A stretch of DNA of 34,908 nucleotides from Microbulbifer halophilus. GTDB taxonomy: Bacteria; Pseudomonadota; Gammaproteobacteria; Pseudomonadales; Cellvibrionaceae. This document shows, in pieces, positions 14,686 through 24,465 of this stretch. The position numbers were made by a program, and so were the translations under genes. The stretch is taken from the NCBI RefSeq assembly GCF_026183675.1, contig NZ_JAPIVK010000039.1, forward strand, positions 1-34,908, written 5' to 3'. Numbering within the stretch: the first letter of the stretch is position 1; each line of letters begins with the position of its first letter. Below the pieces are notes generated by a model. That model had not been told where the DNA came from and made no database searches. It saw only the letters and a program-made list of their open reading frames with translations.

Positions 14686-16317
14686 TCAGATCCTGTCGTA
14701 CTGCAGCAGCTTTTCGCGCAGCCGTTGCAGCCGCTCATCGCTCCAGCCCCCGGGTTCCGCCAGCTTCAGCCAGGCGCGGACGTAGTCCGCCGGCGCGTAG
14801 CTGTGGCCGAAGCCCATGGGCGCAGCACCCGCCTGCAGGTCCGCGACCAGCTGCAACATGGTCACGATCGGATACCACTGTAGATCCGGAGATACATCGC
14901 GCCCCCGCGGCGGTTTCATCCAGTCCGGCTTGCGGTAGGCGGACTCGGGCTCGAAAAAGACAATCGGGTCGCTGGCGTGTTGCAGATAGGCGATGCGGAA
15001 ATTGCCCCAGGGCCGCTCGCCCCTGTCGTAACCGCCCCAGTGGTTGCCAAAGCGCACCACGGAACCGCCCTGGAAACGGGGCAACCAGGCCGGCGAACCG
15101 GCGTCGCGATCTGCCGTCACCTCGCGCCAGGTGTCGCTGCGAAACGGCGGCCCGACCCAGAGGGCGCCGTCGAAGGGATCGTCGATGATATCGAAGAAAT
15201 CGAAGGAGCGATCCGAGTTGAGCGCCCCCAGGCTGAGCCCGAACAGGAACAGCCGCGGTCGCGAGTCCCCCGGCAGGCTGCTCCAGTAGCCGTATATCGC
15301 ATCGAACAGCGCCTCGGCCGTCTCCCGGCCATAGGCGTTCTCGGTCATCAGCGCGATGGGACTGGGAAGATAGGAATACTGGGCCGCCACACTGGCGATA
15401 TCGCCCCGGTGCAGGTATTCCACCGAGTTGATGGCACCGGGATCCACCCAGCCGGTGCCGGTAGGCGTGATCAGGACCAGGGCCGAGCGCTCAAAGCCGC
15501 CGACCCGCTTCAGTTCCTCCAACGCCAGTTTCGCCCGCTTATGCGGCGTCTCCGCGGCATTCAGGCCCACATAGACCCGGATTGGCTGTTTGCCTTCGCC
15601 GGCAACGTCGCGGATATCCTTTGCAGATGGACCGAGCGCCAGGTAGCGCCGTCCCTGATGCCCCATATCCCGCCAGCGCAGCGGAGAATCCGCACCGCCG
15701 GGCTTCTGCGGATCTTCGGGGGCGGGCATATCCGGCGCGATGCGGGCATCAAGCTCCCGGTAGACCGTATCCACCTTGCGCAGCGCCGCACTCAGCAGCA
15801 CACCGTCGACAATCGCCCAGAAGAGCGCGAATGCGGCCACCAGCCCCACCAGCAGCGACACGCGCCGCGGTATCACCCGTTCCAGCTGCCGGGAGAGAAA
15901 GAGAAATGTGCGCCGGAACAATCTGCCCAGCAATAGCAGCAGCAGAAACACCAGCAGCGCCACCAACGCAATGGTAAACGGCCGAGTGCCCGAGACAGGC
16001 TCCATCCCCATCAGGGCCCGGATCGAGTTCTGCCAGTCACTGGCCCGCCACAGGAATCCCAGGGCCAGCAGAAGGCAAAAGCCGGCGGCAGTCCACTCCA
16101 GGACGCGCTGCACCTTCTGCCCCGGTCTCGGGAACTCCAGGAAATGCCACAACCAGATACCCAGCACACCCATACCGTAGCCGGCAGTGAACGAGAGGCC
16201 GGAGATAGCTCCCTGAACCGTATCGTCGCGGGGAATGAGGGAGGGAGTCAGCGACAGCGCGAAGAATGCCGTGCCAAGCAGCAATCCGGTTGTGGAGAAA
16301 TATTGCCCGATTCGCAT
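14686..16317 (-). CDS. Membrane-bound alpha/beta-hydrolase of the Abhydrolase_9 type
   Basis: A 543-residue protein with an N-terminal membrane part and a C-terminal hydrolase domain, the layout of the PF15420 + PF10081 family. Hydrophobic helices appear around residues 8-28, 40-58, 72-92, 113-130 and 152-176; LTPSLIPRDDTVQGAISG near residue 25 is the family's N-terminal hallmark. The hydrolase nucleophile is in FLFGLSLGALNSD near residue 360; VLITPTGTGWVDPGA and DPIVFFEPES are other conserved pieces. Likely topology puts the hydrolase domain in the periplasm or at the membrane surface, acting on an unknown, possibly lipid, substrate. Encoded just before lolC on the same strand with a 70-base gap. 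The start ATG at 16317 follows GGGCAAGG. Family assignment is good; function unknown. Confidence 0.85.
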   Translation of the reverse strand: MRIGQYFSTTGLLLGTAFFALSLTPSLIPRDDTVQGAISGLSFTAGYGMGVLGIWLWHFLEFPRPGQKVQRVLEWTAAGFCLLLALGFLWRASDWQNSIRALMGMEPVSGTRPFTIALVALLVFLLLLLLGRLFRRTFLFLSRQLERVIPRRVSLLVGLVAAFALFWAIVDGVLLSAALRKVDTVYRELDARIAPDMPAPEDPQKPGGADSPLRWRDMGHQGRRYLALGPSAKDIRDVAGEGKQPIRVYVGLNAAETPHKRAKLALEELKRVGGFERSALVLITPTGTGWVDPGAINSVEYLHRGDIASVAAQYSYLPSPIALMTENAYGRETAEALFDAIYGYWSSLPGDSRPRLFLFGLSLGALNSDRSFDFFDIIDDPFDGALWVGPPFRSDTWREVTADRDAGSPAWLPRFQGGSVVRFGNHWGGYDRGERPWGNFRIAYLQHASDPIVFFEPESAYRKPDWMKPPRGRDVSPDLQWYPIVTMLQLVADLQAGAAPMGFGHSYAPADYVRAWLKLAEPGGWSDERLQRLREKLLQYDRI

Positions 16318-16477
16318 CCTTGCCCCCCAAACTGGGTCGATCCTTCAGGTTAGCACAGCTACCAGCGGACTTCGGCGATCGAAAAACGTGAAGAATTACA
16401 GATGTTTAGGCACAATATCTGCTTTAATGGATCACCGACTCAGAACAGACCCAGAACAATAGCCCGGAGAAGGACAA

Positions 16478-16762
16478 ATGTTCAGCAGACTCCGCATATC
16501 CCTGCTTACCACCGCCCTGATCCTCGCCACGGGAGCCAGCGCGGACAACCTCGAAGTGCCAGTGGGCGCCCAAGGTGAGAACACCCGCACCGAACAGGTG
16601 CGCGGCCTCAAGAAAGACGAAGTGACCTCTCGCCTGGGCGATCCCATCGGCATCCAGGGCCCGGTGGGCGATCCGGCCATTACGCGCTGGGAGTACGCGG
16701 ACTTCTATGTCTACTTCGAGAGAAATGTGGCGCTGCACACGGTGAAGAAACACCGGGGTTGA
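16478..16762 (+). CDS. Small secreted protein with a SmpA/OmlA-like fold pattern
   Basis: A 94-residue protein with a clear signal peptide (MFSRLRISLLTTALILATGASA, cleavage expected after ASA near residue 22). The mature part reads VRGLKKDEVTSRLGDPIGIQGPVGDPAITRWEYADFYVYFE, a pattern (start-point 'G..K.EV...LG.P', then a tryptophan-tyrosine strand) resembling the SmpA/BamE fold of small periplasmic proteins. There is no lipobox cysteine, so it should be soluble in the periplasm. The start is well marked by GGAGAAGGACAA before the ATG. It converges on the sulfotransferase-like gene, with only three bases between the stop codons. Function unknown; similar short periplasmic proteins are common in pseudomonads and relatives. 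Confidence 0.8.
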   Translation: MFSRLRISLLTTALILATGASADNLEVPVGAQGENTRTEQVRGLKKDEVTSRLGDPIGIQGPVGDPAITRWEYADFYVYFERNVALHTVKKHRG

Positions 16763-16765
16763 TCA

Positions 16766-17797
16766 TCAGGAAGCCGCAATCGTCGCGCCGGCGGGGTTCT
16801 CTTCGTCTGGTGCAACGGACTGCAAGCGGCGCATCACCTCGATATAGTCGGCGTAATTGCGAATACCGGTGCCGGCAAAACGACGCGTGAAGATTTTCTG
16901 GTAGAGAGCCATGTCCCGACCGTCCAGCTGATACCCGTGCGGGGCCAGGTTGATTTTTGTCTGGCCGCCGCCATCCCCAAAGTTGACCGGGTCGAAACGG
17001 TCTCCCTCCGCCATGGCTCTCTTTGACGTCTTCTCGGCAATTGCCACAATCAGCTCATCGTCCAGGTCGATACTGAACCACTCTGCCAGCCTTCGCAGGG
17101 TCTCCCCTTTTTCCGCCGTGAGGTGTTCATAGGACAAAGCCAGGAACTGCCACCGGGGAGTGGAACGGGCCAGTTTATAGGCACACCACAACTCCTCGAC
17201 GTGGTCTCTGGCCAGCAGCCTGAAAGTCAGCTTCTTGAACAGATTCCAACCGACAAACCTCAGAAAATACGCAATCCGCAGTGGCAATAGCGGCAGCGGC
17301 TTTACTCGCGGATAGAAACGGGTCACCCACCAGTAAACCGAGCGATAGTAACCGCCAAAGTCGCGGCACATCCAGATAGTCCGGCCAATACCGGCTTCGG
17401 CAATATCCGTCCGCAGTGAGCGAACCCGACCATTGATTTTATACAGTTGGCAGTGGCCATCCTGCCGCGCGTTGAAATTCTGCGCGATCATGGATTGCGG
17501 AAACGACAGCATGGGCACCAGATCGAAGTCGTTGCGAAAATGGGTGATGGCGTTGCGCGTATTGACCAGAGCACAGACATAGCAGAGTAGCGTCGAACCA
17601 CTCTTCTGCAGCGATACTATTGCCACCACATCCTTGTCCATCTTGGACACACGGAGTTGCCGCAGGTGTTTGCGGGCAATGGATTGCGCCGGCAATGCCT
17701 GGGCCGCCATACGTGGCAAGAGGACAGCAAAGTGAAACAGTATTACCAGCGAGAGCGCAACTGCCACCAGCAGCACGACTGCCAAATGGAAACTCAT
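16766..17797 (-). CDS. Membrane-anchored sulfotransferase-family protein
   Basis: A 343-residue protein beginning with one hydrophobic anchor (about residues 5-28), followed by a P-loop-like sulfotransferase domain. The 5'-phosphosulfate loop is recognisable as VSLQKSGSTLL (61-71), and the 3'-phosphate region as WMCRDFGGYYRSVYWW near 141-156. The later LALSYEHLTAEKGETLRRLAEWFSIDL matches the family's conserved YE.L..dp....l..f lobe. It would transfer sulfate from PAPS to an unknown acceptor, possibly a glycan or lipid at the inner membrane; the orientation of the domain relative to the membrane is uncertain. Upstream, 80 bases separate it from the thioesterase gene on the same strand. Family call moderately confident, acceptor unknown. 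Confidence 0.75.
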   Translation of the reverse strand: MSFHLAVVLLVAVALSLVILFHFAVLLPRMAAQALPAQSIARKHLRQLRVSKMDKDVVAIVSLQKSGSTLLCYVCALVNTRNAITHFRNDFDLVPMLSFPQSMIAQNFNARQDGHCQLYKINGRVRSLRTDIAEAGIGRTIWMCRDFGGYYRSVYWWVTRFYPRVKPLPLLPLRIAYFLRFVGWNLFKKLTFRLLARDHVEELWCAYKLARSTPRWQFLALSYEHLTAEKGETLRRLAEWFSIDLDDELIVAIAEKTSKRAMAEGDRFDPVNFGDGGGQTKINLAPHGYQLDGRDMALYQKIFTRRFAGTGIRNYADYIEVMRRLQSVAPDEENPAGATIAAS

Positions 17798-17878
17798 CGA
17801 AAATCCGTTATTTATTCTTTATTCGACCGACAAGATGGTGGCACCGGGAACCGGGCCGGGCCCGGCCAAGACTGCGCA

Positions 17879-18343
17879 TCAGTAGAGATAGGTCGCCGTA
17901 CCAGTGGCGATCAGTTCGTCGCTTTCATTGACCAGCTCCATTCTGGTTACCACCAGCTTGTTGCCGGTGCGCAGGATCGAGCCGTGGCAGGTGAAACTCT
18001 CCCCCCTGCCCGGCTTCAGGTAGTCCACGCGCATATCCACGGTGCCGAGCTTTGACAGCCGCGCGGTTTTCTCCTGCCAGTCGATATCCCCCAGGCGCTG
18101 ATAGGCGGCCACCATGGCGGTAAGGCCGCCGACAGTATCGAGCGCCGTGGCGATGACGCCACCGTGCAGGATCTTCTTCCAGATATTGCCGATCAGCTCC
18201 GGGCGCAGGTCGAAGCGCGCAGACAGGGTCAGGTTTTCCAGATCCAGATCCTGCATCCGGAGGCCGATCTGCCGATTGAACGGGATCTGTTCGAAAAAGC
18301 CCCGGACCAGTTCCCGAAACTCGCTCTGCGAAGGCTGCGTCAC
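17879..18343 (-). CDS. Hotdog-fold thioesterase (YiiD C-terminal/PaaI-like)
   Basis: A 154-residue hotdog-fold protein, predicted acyl-CoA thioesterase. The central-helix motif [25 protein letters not shown] (about residues 51-75) has the HGG...D pattern of this superfamily, and [13 protein letters not shown] and [25 protein letters not shown] form the later strands. The start is a GTG at 18343 whose last two bases begin the TGA stop of sthA (GTGA overlap), so it is translationally coupled to sthA. Longer upstream frames overlap sthA and are not credible. The physiological acyl-CoA is unknown; co-expression with sthA hints at a link to NADPH/acyl metabolism, which is inference. Confidence 0.85.
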   Translation of the reverse strand: MTQPSQSEFRELVRGFFEQIPFNRQIGLRMQDLDLENLTLSARFDLRPELIGNIWKKILHGGVIATALDTVGGLTAMVAAYQRLGDIDWQEKTARLSKLGTVDMRVDYLKPGRGESFTCHGSILRTGNKLVVTRMELVNESDELIATGTATYLY

Positions 18344-19737
18344 AGGCGCGCCACCCGGTTGAGCCCGTCCAGCGCCGCACTGCGGTAGGCCTCGGCCATG
18401 GTCGGGTAGTTGAAGGTGGTGTTGACGAAAAAGTCGATGGTGTTGTTCGGTGCCGGCTGTTTCATGATCGCCTGGCCGATGTGCACGATCTCCGCCGCCT
18501 CGGCACCGAAGCAGTGAATACCGAGAATCTCGCGGGTCTCGATATGGAACAGGATTTTCAGCATACCCACGCGCTCGCCGGAAATCTGCGCCCGCGCCGT
18601 GTGCTTGAACAGCGCGCGCCCCACTTCGTAGGGTACCTTGGCCGCCGTGAGTTCGGACTCGGTTTTGCCCACCGAGGAGATCTCCGGCAGGGTGTAGATG
18701 CCGGTAGGGGCATCTTCGATCACCCGGTGACCGCGCTCGGCAATCGCATCTGCCACGGCGCGGCCCTGGTCGTAGGAAGCGCTGGCGAGGCTCGGCCAAC
18801 CGATCACGTCGCCAACGGCAAAGATATTCTCCACCTCGGTGCAGTAATGTTCGTCGACACTCAGCTGGCCGCGGTGGTTGGCCTCCAGGCCGACATTTTC
18901 CAGAGCCAAGGTGCCGGTATTGCCGGAGCGGCCGTTACACCACAGCAATGCATCGGCGTGGATGCGCTTGCCGGATTGCATCTCCATGATCACGCCACTG
19001 TCGCCGGGCACCACTTTGGCGTATTCCTCCCGGTGACGAACGGTGACGCCCATGTCGCGCAGGTGATAGCTGAGCGCATCGGAGATCTCGTCGTCGAGAA
19101 ATTCCAGCAGGCTGTCGCGGGTATTGATCAGGTCCACCTTGACGCCCAGGGCGGCGAAAATGGAGGCGTACTCGCAGCCGATCACACCGGCACCATAGAT
19201 CATGATGGAGTGCGGTGTGTGTTGCATATCCAGGATGGAATCGCTGTCGTAGACGCGGGGATGGGTAAAATCCACATCCGCCGGGCGATAGGGACGCGAC
19301 CCTGTGGCAATAATGAACCTTGCCGCACTGATGATTTCGGTAGCGCCGTCCGGCAGCTTCACCTCGATGGTGTTGGCGTCGCGGAACTTCGCCTCGCCCG
19401 AAATCAGGTCGACCCGGTTGCGCGCATAGAAGGCAGTGTGCATTTCCACCTGGTAAGAAATCACCTTGTTGACCGTGCGCATCACTTCCGGGAAGCTCAG
19501 GCGGCGCGGCTCACCCAGGGCCCGGAACACCGGCTGGGTGTTGTAGCGCATCAGCTGTTTTACCGAGTGGCGCAGTGCCTTGGAGGGGATGGTGCCCTTG
19601 TGGGTGCAGTTGCCACCGACGGCCGAATAGCGCTCGATTACCGCGACGCGCATGCCCTTTTTCGCCGCACTCATGGCCGCGGCTTCACCGGCGGGACCGG
19701 AGCCGATTACTACCAGGTCGAATTTTTGTTCTGCCAT
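18340..19737 (-). CDS. sthA: Soluble pyridine nucleotide transhydrogenase SthA
   Basis: Soluble FAD flavoprotein of 465 residues that exchanges reducing equivalents between NADPH and NAD+. The FAD Rossmann motif [13 protein letters not shown] is at residues 9-21, and the NAD(P) Rossmann motif [15 protein letters not shown] lies in the middle. The family hallmark is visible: where dithiol reductases have CxxxxC, this has [15 protein letters not shown], with the second cysteine replaced by Thr49. The C-terminal dimerisation domain ([23 protein letters not shown]...) is intact. The gene is downstream of nqrABCDEF-apbE-nqrM on the same strand, separated by 91 bases with two dispersed repeats, and overlaps the thioesterase gene by four bases. 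The position beside the NADH-oxidising sodium pump suggests a shared role in NAD(P)H balance. Confidence 0.96.
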   Translation of the reverse strand: MAEQKFDLVVIGSGPAGEAAAMSAAKKGMRVAVIERYSAVGGNCTHKGTIPSKALRHSVKQLMRYNTQPVFRALGEPRRLSFPEVMRTVNKVISYQVEMHTAFYARNRVDLISGEAKFRDANTIEVKLPDGATEIISAARFIIATGSRPYRPADVDFTHPRVYDSDSILDMQHTPHSIMIYGAGVIGCEYASIFAALGVKVDLINTRDSLLEFLDDEISDALSYHLRDMGVTVRHREEYAKVVPGDSGVIMEMQSGKRIHADALLWCNGRSGNTGTLALENVGLEANHRGQLSVDEHYCTEVENIFAVGDVIGWPSLASASYDQGRAVADAIAERGHRVIEDAPTGIYTLPEISSVGKTESELTAAKVPYEVGRALFKHTARAQISGERVGMLKILFHIETREILGIHCFGAEAAEIVHIGQAIMKQPAPNNTIDFFVNTTFNYPTMAEAYRSAALDGLNRVARL

Positions 19738-19773
19738 CTACTCACTCTGAGTTATTCTGTGAATTTGATACAC

Positions 19774-19822
19774 CGTAGGGTGCGCCGTGCGCACCGGCAC
19801 CGCCCCTCTCCCGATGGGAGAG
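19774..19822. repeat. Two dispersed extragenic palindromes between nqrM and sthA
   Basis: A GTAGGGTGCGCC-GTGCGCACC unit (19774-19797), then a CTCTCCC-GAT-GGGAGAG hairpin (19806-19822) just past the nqrM stop. Both families recur in other spacers of the window. They may weaken read-through from the nqr operon into sthA. Confidence 0.75.
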
Positions 19823-19828
19823 AATGCA

Positions 19829-20065
19829 TCAGCGCCTGGTAGCGTCGTAGGCCAGGTCGGCCTGTCCGGCAAGTTGCTGCTGCCGCTCCTGCTCCTTTTT
19901 GCACTCGTCGTCATCGCCACCGCAGACCTCGCAGCCCTCTTTCATGCCGATACTGTTGAGGCCGCCACAGGATCCCTGGAGGGGCTTGTTCTGCAGTATC
20001 GCGCCCACTGCCATGCCGGCAATGATCATCGCCATGGCGATAAAGGCAAAAATGAAAATGGTCAT
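19829..20065 (-). CDS. nqrM: Na+-NQR maturation factor NqrM
   Basis: A 78-residue inner-membrane protein with one N-terminal helix (residues 3-24) and four cysteines at positions 33, 45, 48 and 55 (GSCGGLNSIGMKEGCEVCGG then DDDEC), the NqrM (DUF539) signature. In Vibrio NqrM is required to build functional Na+-NQR, probably by delivering iron to the Cys centre between NqrD and NqrE. It follows apbE by 26 bases with GAGGTA before its ATG, so it belongs to the nqr-apbE-nqrM unit. The C-terminus is charged and glutamine-rich, as usual. Confident from motif and context. Confidence 0.93.
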   Translation of the reverse strand: MTIFIFAFIAMAMIIAGMAVGAILQNKPLQGSCGGLNSIGMKEGCEVCGGDDDECKKEQERQQQLAGQADLAYDATRR

Positions 20066-20091
20066 AACCAGTACCTCTGTCCCGGGGAATC

Positions 20092-21156
20092 TTACTGCCC
20101 GGATTTGCCCAGATAGGGTTCAAAAGCGCTACTGTAACGCTCCTCAAAGCCCGTGTCGGTTTTCACCAACATGAACACGGCGAGGTTTTCCTCCTCCGCC
20201 AATTTTAACCCGGCTTCGGCACCCAGCACATTCAGCGCCGTGGCCAGGCCGTCCGCTTCGGCGCAGTTGTCGGCGATCACGGTCACTGAGGCGAGGCGGT
20301 GTCGCAGCGGGCGGCCGGTACGCGGATCGATACTGTGCGAGTAGCGCACGCCATCGCGCTCGTAGTAGTTGCGGTAATCGCCACTGGTCGCCACCGATTT
20401 ACCGCTGATCTCGATCGGTTTCTGCACCGCGCGACCAGTGGGGTCCGGACTCTCGACACCGATCCGCCAGGGGTTACCTCTTGGATTCTTCCCCCGGGTG
20501 CGCAGTTCCCCGCCTACCTCGACCAGGTAGTGGCGAATACCCTGCGCCTCCAGCAGCTCCGCCACCCGGTCGACCCCGTGCCCCTTGGCAATGGCCGACA
20601 GGTCAATCTCCACTGGGCGGCTGCGGGTGATGCGATCCGGACTGCGTTCTACTACCAGGGCATCGGAGCCGATCTGCTCCAGCAGCCTGTCGATGTCGGC
20701 ATCGTCCGGTATCGTCTCCGGTTCCGGCTGCGGACCGAAGCCCCAGAGGTTGACCAGCGGACCGACGGTAACATCGAAGGCGCCGTCACTGCGACGATAG
20801 AGTTCCAGGGAACGCGCCACCACACCGGCCAGGTGGCCGCTGACCGGCACCGCCTCGCCCACCGGGCCGCGGTTGAAGCGCATCAGTTCCGAGTCGTCGA
20901 TATAGGTCGACATTTCCCGGTTGACCTGCTCCAGCTCGGCGTCCACCCGTTTCTGCAGTTCGGGCTTTTGCACCGCCGCCGGCACGTCCGCCACGGTGAT
21001 ATGGTAGCGGGTGCCCATGGTGGGGCCGCTCAACTGCCAGTCCCGCTTGTCGGCAGAACAGGCGGACAGGCCGACCACCAGCCATAAAAGCAAAAACAGG
21101 GCCCGGAAAGCGGGCCCTGTTCTTGTTGTTATCGGCACTTTGTTAACAGTGGACAA
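20092..21156 (-). CDS. apbE: FAD:protein FMN transferase ApbE (lipoprotein)
   Basis: A 354-residue periplasm-facing lipoprotein that attaches FMN covalently to threonines of NqrB and NqrC. The signal sequence ends in a lipobox GLSAC with Cys33. The catalytic body shows GPTMGTRYHITV, DVTVGPLVNLWGFGP, VEIDLSAIAKGHGVD and SVTVIADNCAEADGLATALNVLG, all ApbE hallmarks. The best start is a TTG at 21156, with GGAG eight bases upstream and a positively charged n-region (MSTVNKVPITTRTGPAFR). A terminator-like hairpin lies over codons about 12-20. The gene follows nqrF by 14 bases and precedes nqrM, which matches its job of maturing the complex encoded upstream. Confidence 0.94.
   Translation of the reverse strand: MSTVNKVPITTRTGPAFRALFLLLWLVVGLSACSADKRDWQLSGPTMGTRYHITVADVPAAVQKPELQKRVDAELEQVNREMSTYIDDSELMRFNRGPVGEAVPVSGHLAGVVARSLELYRRSDGAFDVTVGPLVNLWGFGPQPEPETIPDDADIDRLLEQIGSDALVVERSPDRITRSRPVEIDLSAIAKGHGVDRVAELLEAQGIRHYLVEVGGELRTRGKNPRGNPWRIGVESPDPTGRAVQKPIEISGKSVATSGDYRNYYERDGVRYSHSIDPRTGRPLRHRLASVTVIADNCAEADGLATALNVLGAEAGLKLAEEENLAVFMLVKTDTGFEERYSSAFEPYLGKSGQ
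21081..21121 (-). terminator. Terminator-like hairpin inside the 5' end of apbE
   Basis: Minus strand: 11-base perfect stem (AACAGGGCCCG / CGGGCCCTGTT, 21095-21121) with a 5-base loop, then TTTGCTTTTATGG, a recognisable intrinsic-terminator form. It ends the nqrF transcript about 50-90 bases past its stop, yet it lies within the apbE reading frame, encoding residues around RTGPAFRALF. Confidence 0.65.
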
Positions 21157-21170
21157 TATCGCTACTCCGA

Positions 21171-22394
21171 TCAGCCGCCGAAGTCGTCGAGCATGATGTT
21201 CTCATCCTCTACGCCCAGGTCCTTGAGCATGTTGATCACAGAGGCATTCATCATGGGCGGTCCGCACATATAGTACTCACAGTCTTCCGGCGCCGGGTGG
21301 TCCTTGAGGTAGTTCTCGTAGACCACGGTGTGGATGAAACCGGTATCGCCAGTCCAGTTGTCTTCCGGCTGTGGGTCGGAAAGCGCTACATGCCATTCGA
21401 AATTGTCGAACTCTTCCTGCAGGCCATTGTAGTCGTCCTCGTAGAACATCTCCCGCAGTGAGCGGGCGCCGTACCAGAAGCTGATCTTGCGCTTGCTATT
21501 GAGCCGCTTGAGCTGGTCGAAAATGTGCGAGCGCATCGGTGCCATACCGGCGCCGCCGCCGATGAATACCATCTCGTTGTCGGTGTCCTTGGCGAAAAAC
21601 TCGCCGAAGGGCCCGAACACCTTGATGGTGTCGCCCGGCTTCAGGTTGAAGGCATAGGAAGACATCTGGCCCGGCGGCACACCCTCGGTGCGCGGCGGCG
21701 GGGTGGCAATGCGGATATTGAATTTCACAACACCCTTTTCTTCCGGGTAGTTGGCCATGGAGTAGGCGCGCTGGATCGGCTCGTCCACCTTGGATTCCAG
21801 GTCGAAGAAACCGAAACGCTCCCAGTCCCCGCGGTACTCTTCCTCGATATCGAAATCGGAGAATTTCACATGGTGGGCCGGCGCTTCCAGCTGCACGTAG
21901 CCGCCAGCGCGGAAGTCGACGTTCTCGCCCTCCGGTAGCTTCAGGGTCAACTCTTTAATAAAGGTGGCCACATTGGGGTTGGCTTCCACAGTGCATTCCC
22001 ACTGCTTCACACCGAACACCTCTTCCGGCACTTCGATCTCCATATCCTGCTTCACCGCCACCTGGCAGGAGAGGCGCTTGCCCTCTTTCGCATCCCGCGG
22101 GGTGAAATGCGTGGCCTCGGTGGGCAGCATGTCGCCGCCGCCGGACTTGACCACGCAGGTGCACTGGGCACAGCTGCCACCGCCGCCACAGGCGGAGGCC
22201 AGGAACAGGTCGTTGGCCGCCAGGGTCTGCAGCAGCTTGCCGCCGGCGGGTACGGTCAGGGTTTTCTCGCCGTTGACCAGGATATTGACGTCGCCGGTGT
22301 TTACCAGGCGCGAGCGGGCGGCGAGGATCACCGCCACCAGTGCCAGCACGATGACGGTAAACATGGCTACGCCGAGGATAATTTCCAAATTCAT
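21171..22394 (-). CDS. nqrF: Na+-translocating NADH:quinone reductase subunit F
   Basis: Electron-input subunit of 407 residues: one N-terminal membrane helix (about 3-26), a ferredoxin-like [2Fe-2S] domain, and a ferredoxin-NADP reductase-type FAD/NADH module. Cluster ligands are Cys69, Cys75, Cys78 and Cys110 ([14 protein letters not shown] and LSCQ). FAD binding is marked by [11 protein letters not shown], and the NADH site by [14 protein letters not shown] and the C-terminal [13 protein letters not shown]. Oxidises NADH and passes electrons to the NqrD/E centre. Last nqr structural gene, 18 bases after nqrE; the C-terminus DDFGG is typical. Confidence 0.97.
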   Translation of the reverse strand: MNLEIILGVAMFTVIVLALVAVILAARSRLVNTGDVNILVNGEKTLTVPAGGKLLQTLAANDLFLASACGGGGSCAQCTCVVKSGGGDMLPTEATHFTPRDAKEGKRLSCQVAVKQDMEIEVPEEVFGVKQWECTVEANPNVATFIKELTLKLPEGENVDFRAGGYVQLEAPAHHVKFSDFDIEEEYRGDWERFGFFDLESKVDEPIQRAYSMANYPEEKGVVKFNIRIATPPPRTEGVPPGQMSSYAFNLKPGDTIKVFGPFGEFFAKDTDNEMVFIGGGAGMAPMRSHIFDQLKRLNSKRKISFWYGARSLREMFYEDDYNGLQEEFDNFEWHVALSDPQPEDNWTGDTGFIHTVVYENYLKDHPAPEDCEYYMCGPPMMNASVINMLKDLGVEDENIMLDDFGG

Positions 22395-22412
22395 AAGATC
22401 TTACTCCCCCGC

Positions 22413-23021
<609 letters not shown>

Positions 23022-23023
23022 GA

Positions 23024-23680
23024 TCAGGCCTCCTGCGGTTGGGTATTGGGCGCAATCTTGAACTCATCCTCTTCCACCTGGGCCGGTTTCCAGGTGCGGA
23101 TGGCCCAGATGAACAGGCCGATCAGGAAGAAGGCCGAGGGCGGCAACAGCAACAGGCCGTTGGGTACATACCAGCCGCCGTTGTTGACGCTCTGCAGGAG
23201 TTCGACACCGAACAGCTTGCCGGAACCGAACAGCTCGCGGATGAACGCCAGGCCGAGCAGGATCACGCTATAACCCAGGCCGTTGCCGACACCGTCGAGG
23301 AAACTCGGCAGCGGCGGGTTCTTCATGGCGAAAGCTTCCGCGCGGCCCATCACGATACAGTTGGTGATGATCAGCCCCACGAACACCGACAGCTGCTTGG
23401 AGGTTTCGTAGGCCACCGCCTTCAGCACCTGGTCCACCAGGATCACCAGCGAGGCGATCACCGTCATCTGCACGATGATGCGGATACTGTTGGGGATCCG
23501 GGTGCGAATCAGCGATACCAGCACGTTGGAACAGGCCACAACGGCGGTCAGTGCGATACACATGACCACAGTCACCTGCAGTGAGCTGGTTACCGCCAGC
23601 GCGGAGCAGATACCGAGAATCTGCAGCGCAATGGGATTGTTGGTAAAAATCGGTTCGAGCAGAGTATCTTTGATCTTCAT
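23024..23680 (-). CDS. nqrD: Na+-translocating NADH:quinone reductase subunit D
   Basis: Membrane subunit of 218 residues with about six helices. Cys25 ([10 protein letters not shown]) and Cys108 ([15 protein letters not shown]) are the expected ligands of the iron centre shared with Nqr[19 protein letters not shown] and [10 protein letters not shown] are conserved NqrD/RnfE segments. It starts two bases after nqrC ends. The C-terminal tail is charged and rather long ([18 protein letters not shown]) but within family range. Confidence 0.97.
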   Translation of the reverse strand: MKIKDTLLEPIFTNNPIALQILGICSALAVTSSLQVTVVMCIALTAVVACSNVLVSLIRTRIPNSIRIIVQMTVIASLVILVDQVLKAVAYETSKQLSVFVGLIITNCIVMGRAEAFAMKNPPLPSFLDGVGNGLGYSVILLGLAFIRELFGSGKLFGVELLQSVNNGGWYVPNGLLLLPPSAFFLIGLFIWAIRTWKPAQVEEDEFKIAPNTQPQEA

Positions 23681-23682
23681 GC

Positions 23683-24465
23683 TTACGCCTCCCCTGCTTG
23701 CAGGTTTTTCAGGAAGGGACCGTAGCCCTGGCCACCCAACCAGAAGTTGATCAGGTTGTCGACGCCGTTACTGGTGAGGGTGGCACCGGAGAGGCCGTCC
23801 ACCTTGTGTTCGGCGTCCGGGGTTCCGGCGCCCACACTGCCCTTGATCACGTCGATGGCTACATCGCCCTGATCGTCGAACACCTCTTTGCCAACCCACA
23901 GGGCTTTCCAGTTGGGGTTGTCCACTTCACCGCCCAGCCCGGGGGTTTCCTTGTGCTCGTAGAAGCCCAGGCCGGCGACCGTTTTCAGGTCGCTCTGCAG
24001 GGCGAGGAAGCCGTACAGCTGACCCCAGAGGCCGTAACCGCGAACCGGCAGAATGATCTTCTGCAGCTCGCCGTTTTTCTCCACCAGATACACCTCCTTG
24101 GTGTTCTCGCGGCGAATGATCTTGGCCCTGTCCTGCTCCGGTGGCAGCTTTTCGCTGGCATCGGCGATCTTGGCGGCGGCGCGACCGCTGCCACCGGCAG
24201 GCGCCTCGTCGGTAAACTTGCCGGTGCGCAGGTCGACATACTTGATGGTGACGTTGCCGAAGGCCTCTTCAATCACCTGGGCGTTGCGCTGCTCGGCATC
24301 GATCAGGCCGCCGGCCAACAGTACGTTGCGCTTCATGTCTAGCGCGGCATTCGCCTCCTGCTGCGGCTTCAGCATTACCGCTGCGGTGGAGACCACCACG
24401 GAACAGACGATACAGAGGACCAGGGCGACCAGCAGCGTGCCCTTTACAGAATCTTTATTAGCCAC
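23683..24465 (-). CDS. nqrC: Na+-translocating NADH:quinone reductase subunit C
   Basis: A 260-residue subunit with one N-terminal helix (about 9-32) and a periplasmic FMN-binding domain. The covalent FMN site is SGAT at 226-229 (Thr229) in [13 protein letters not shown], the target of ApbE. I start it at the GTG 24465 ([12 protein letters not shown]), since GGAGG lies seven bases upstream inside the end of nqrB and the two genes then overlap by eight bases. The longer frame to 24510 lies wholly in nqrB and adds an unlikely N-terminus. [14 protein letters not shown] is a conserved NqrC/RnfG segment. Confidence 0.95.
   Translation of the reverse strand: MANKDSVKGTLLVALVLCIVCSVVVSTAAVMLKPQQEANAALDMKRNVLLAGGLIDAEQRNAQVIEEAFGNVTIKYVDLRTGKFTDEAPAGGSGRAAAKIADASEKLPPEQDRAKIIRRENTKEVYLVEKNGELQKIILPVRGYGLWGQLYGFLALQSDLKTVAGLGFYEHKETPGLGGEVDNPNWKALWVGKEVFDDQGDVAIDVIKGSVGAGTPDAEHKVDGLSGATLTSNGVDNLINFWLGGQGYGPFLKNLQAGEA

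Noticed and set aside
17879..18799. Thioesterase extended to 306 residues into sthA
   Set aside because: The extension is an out-of-frame reading of sthA; the GTG at 18343 with the GTGA overlap fits the family length.
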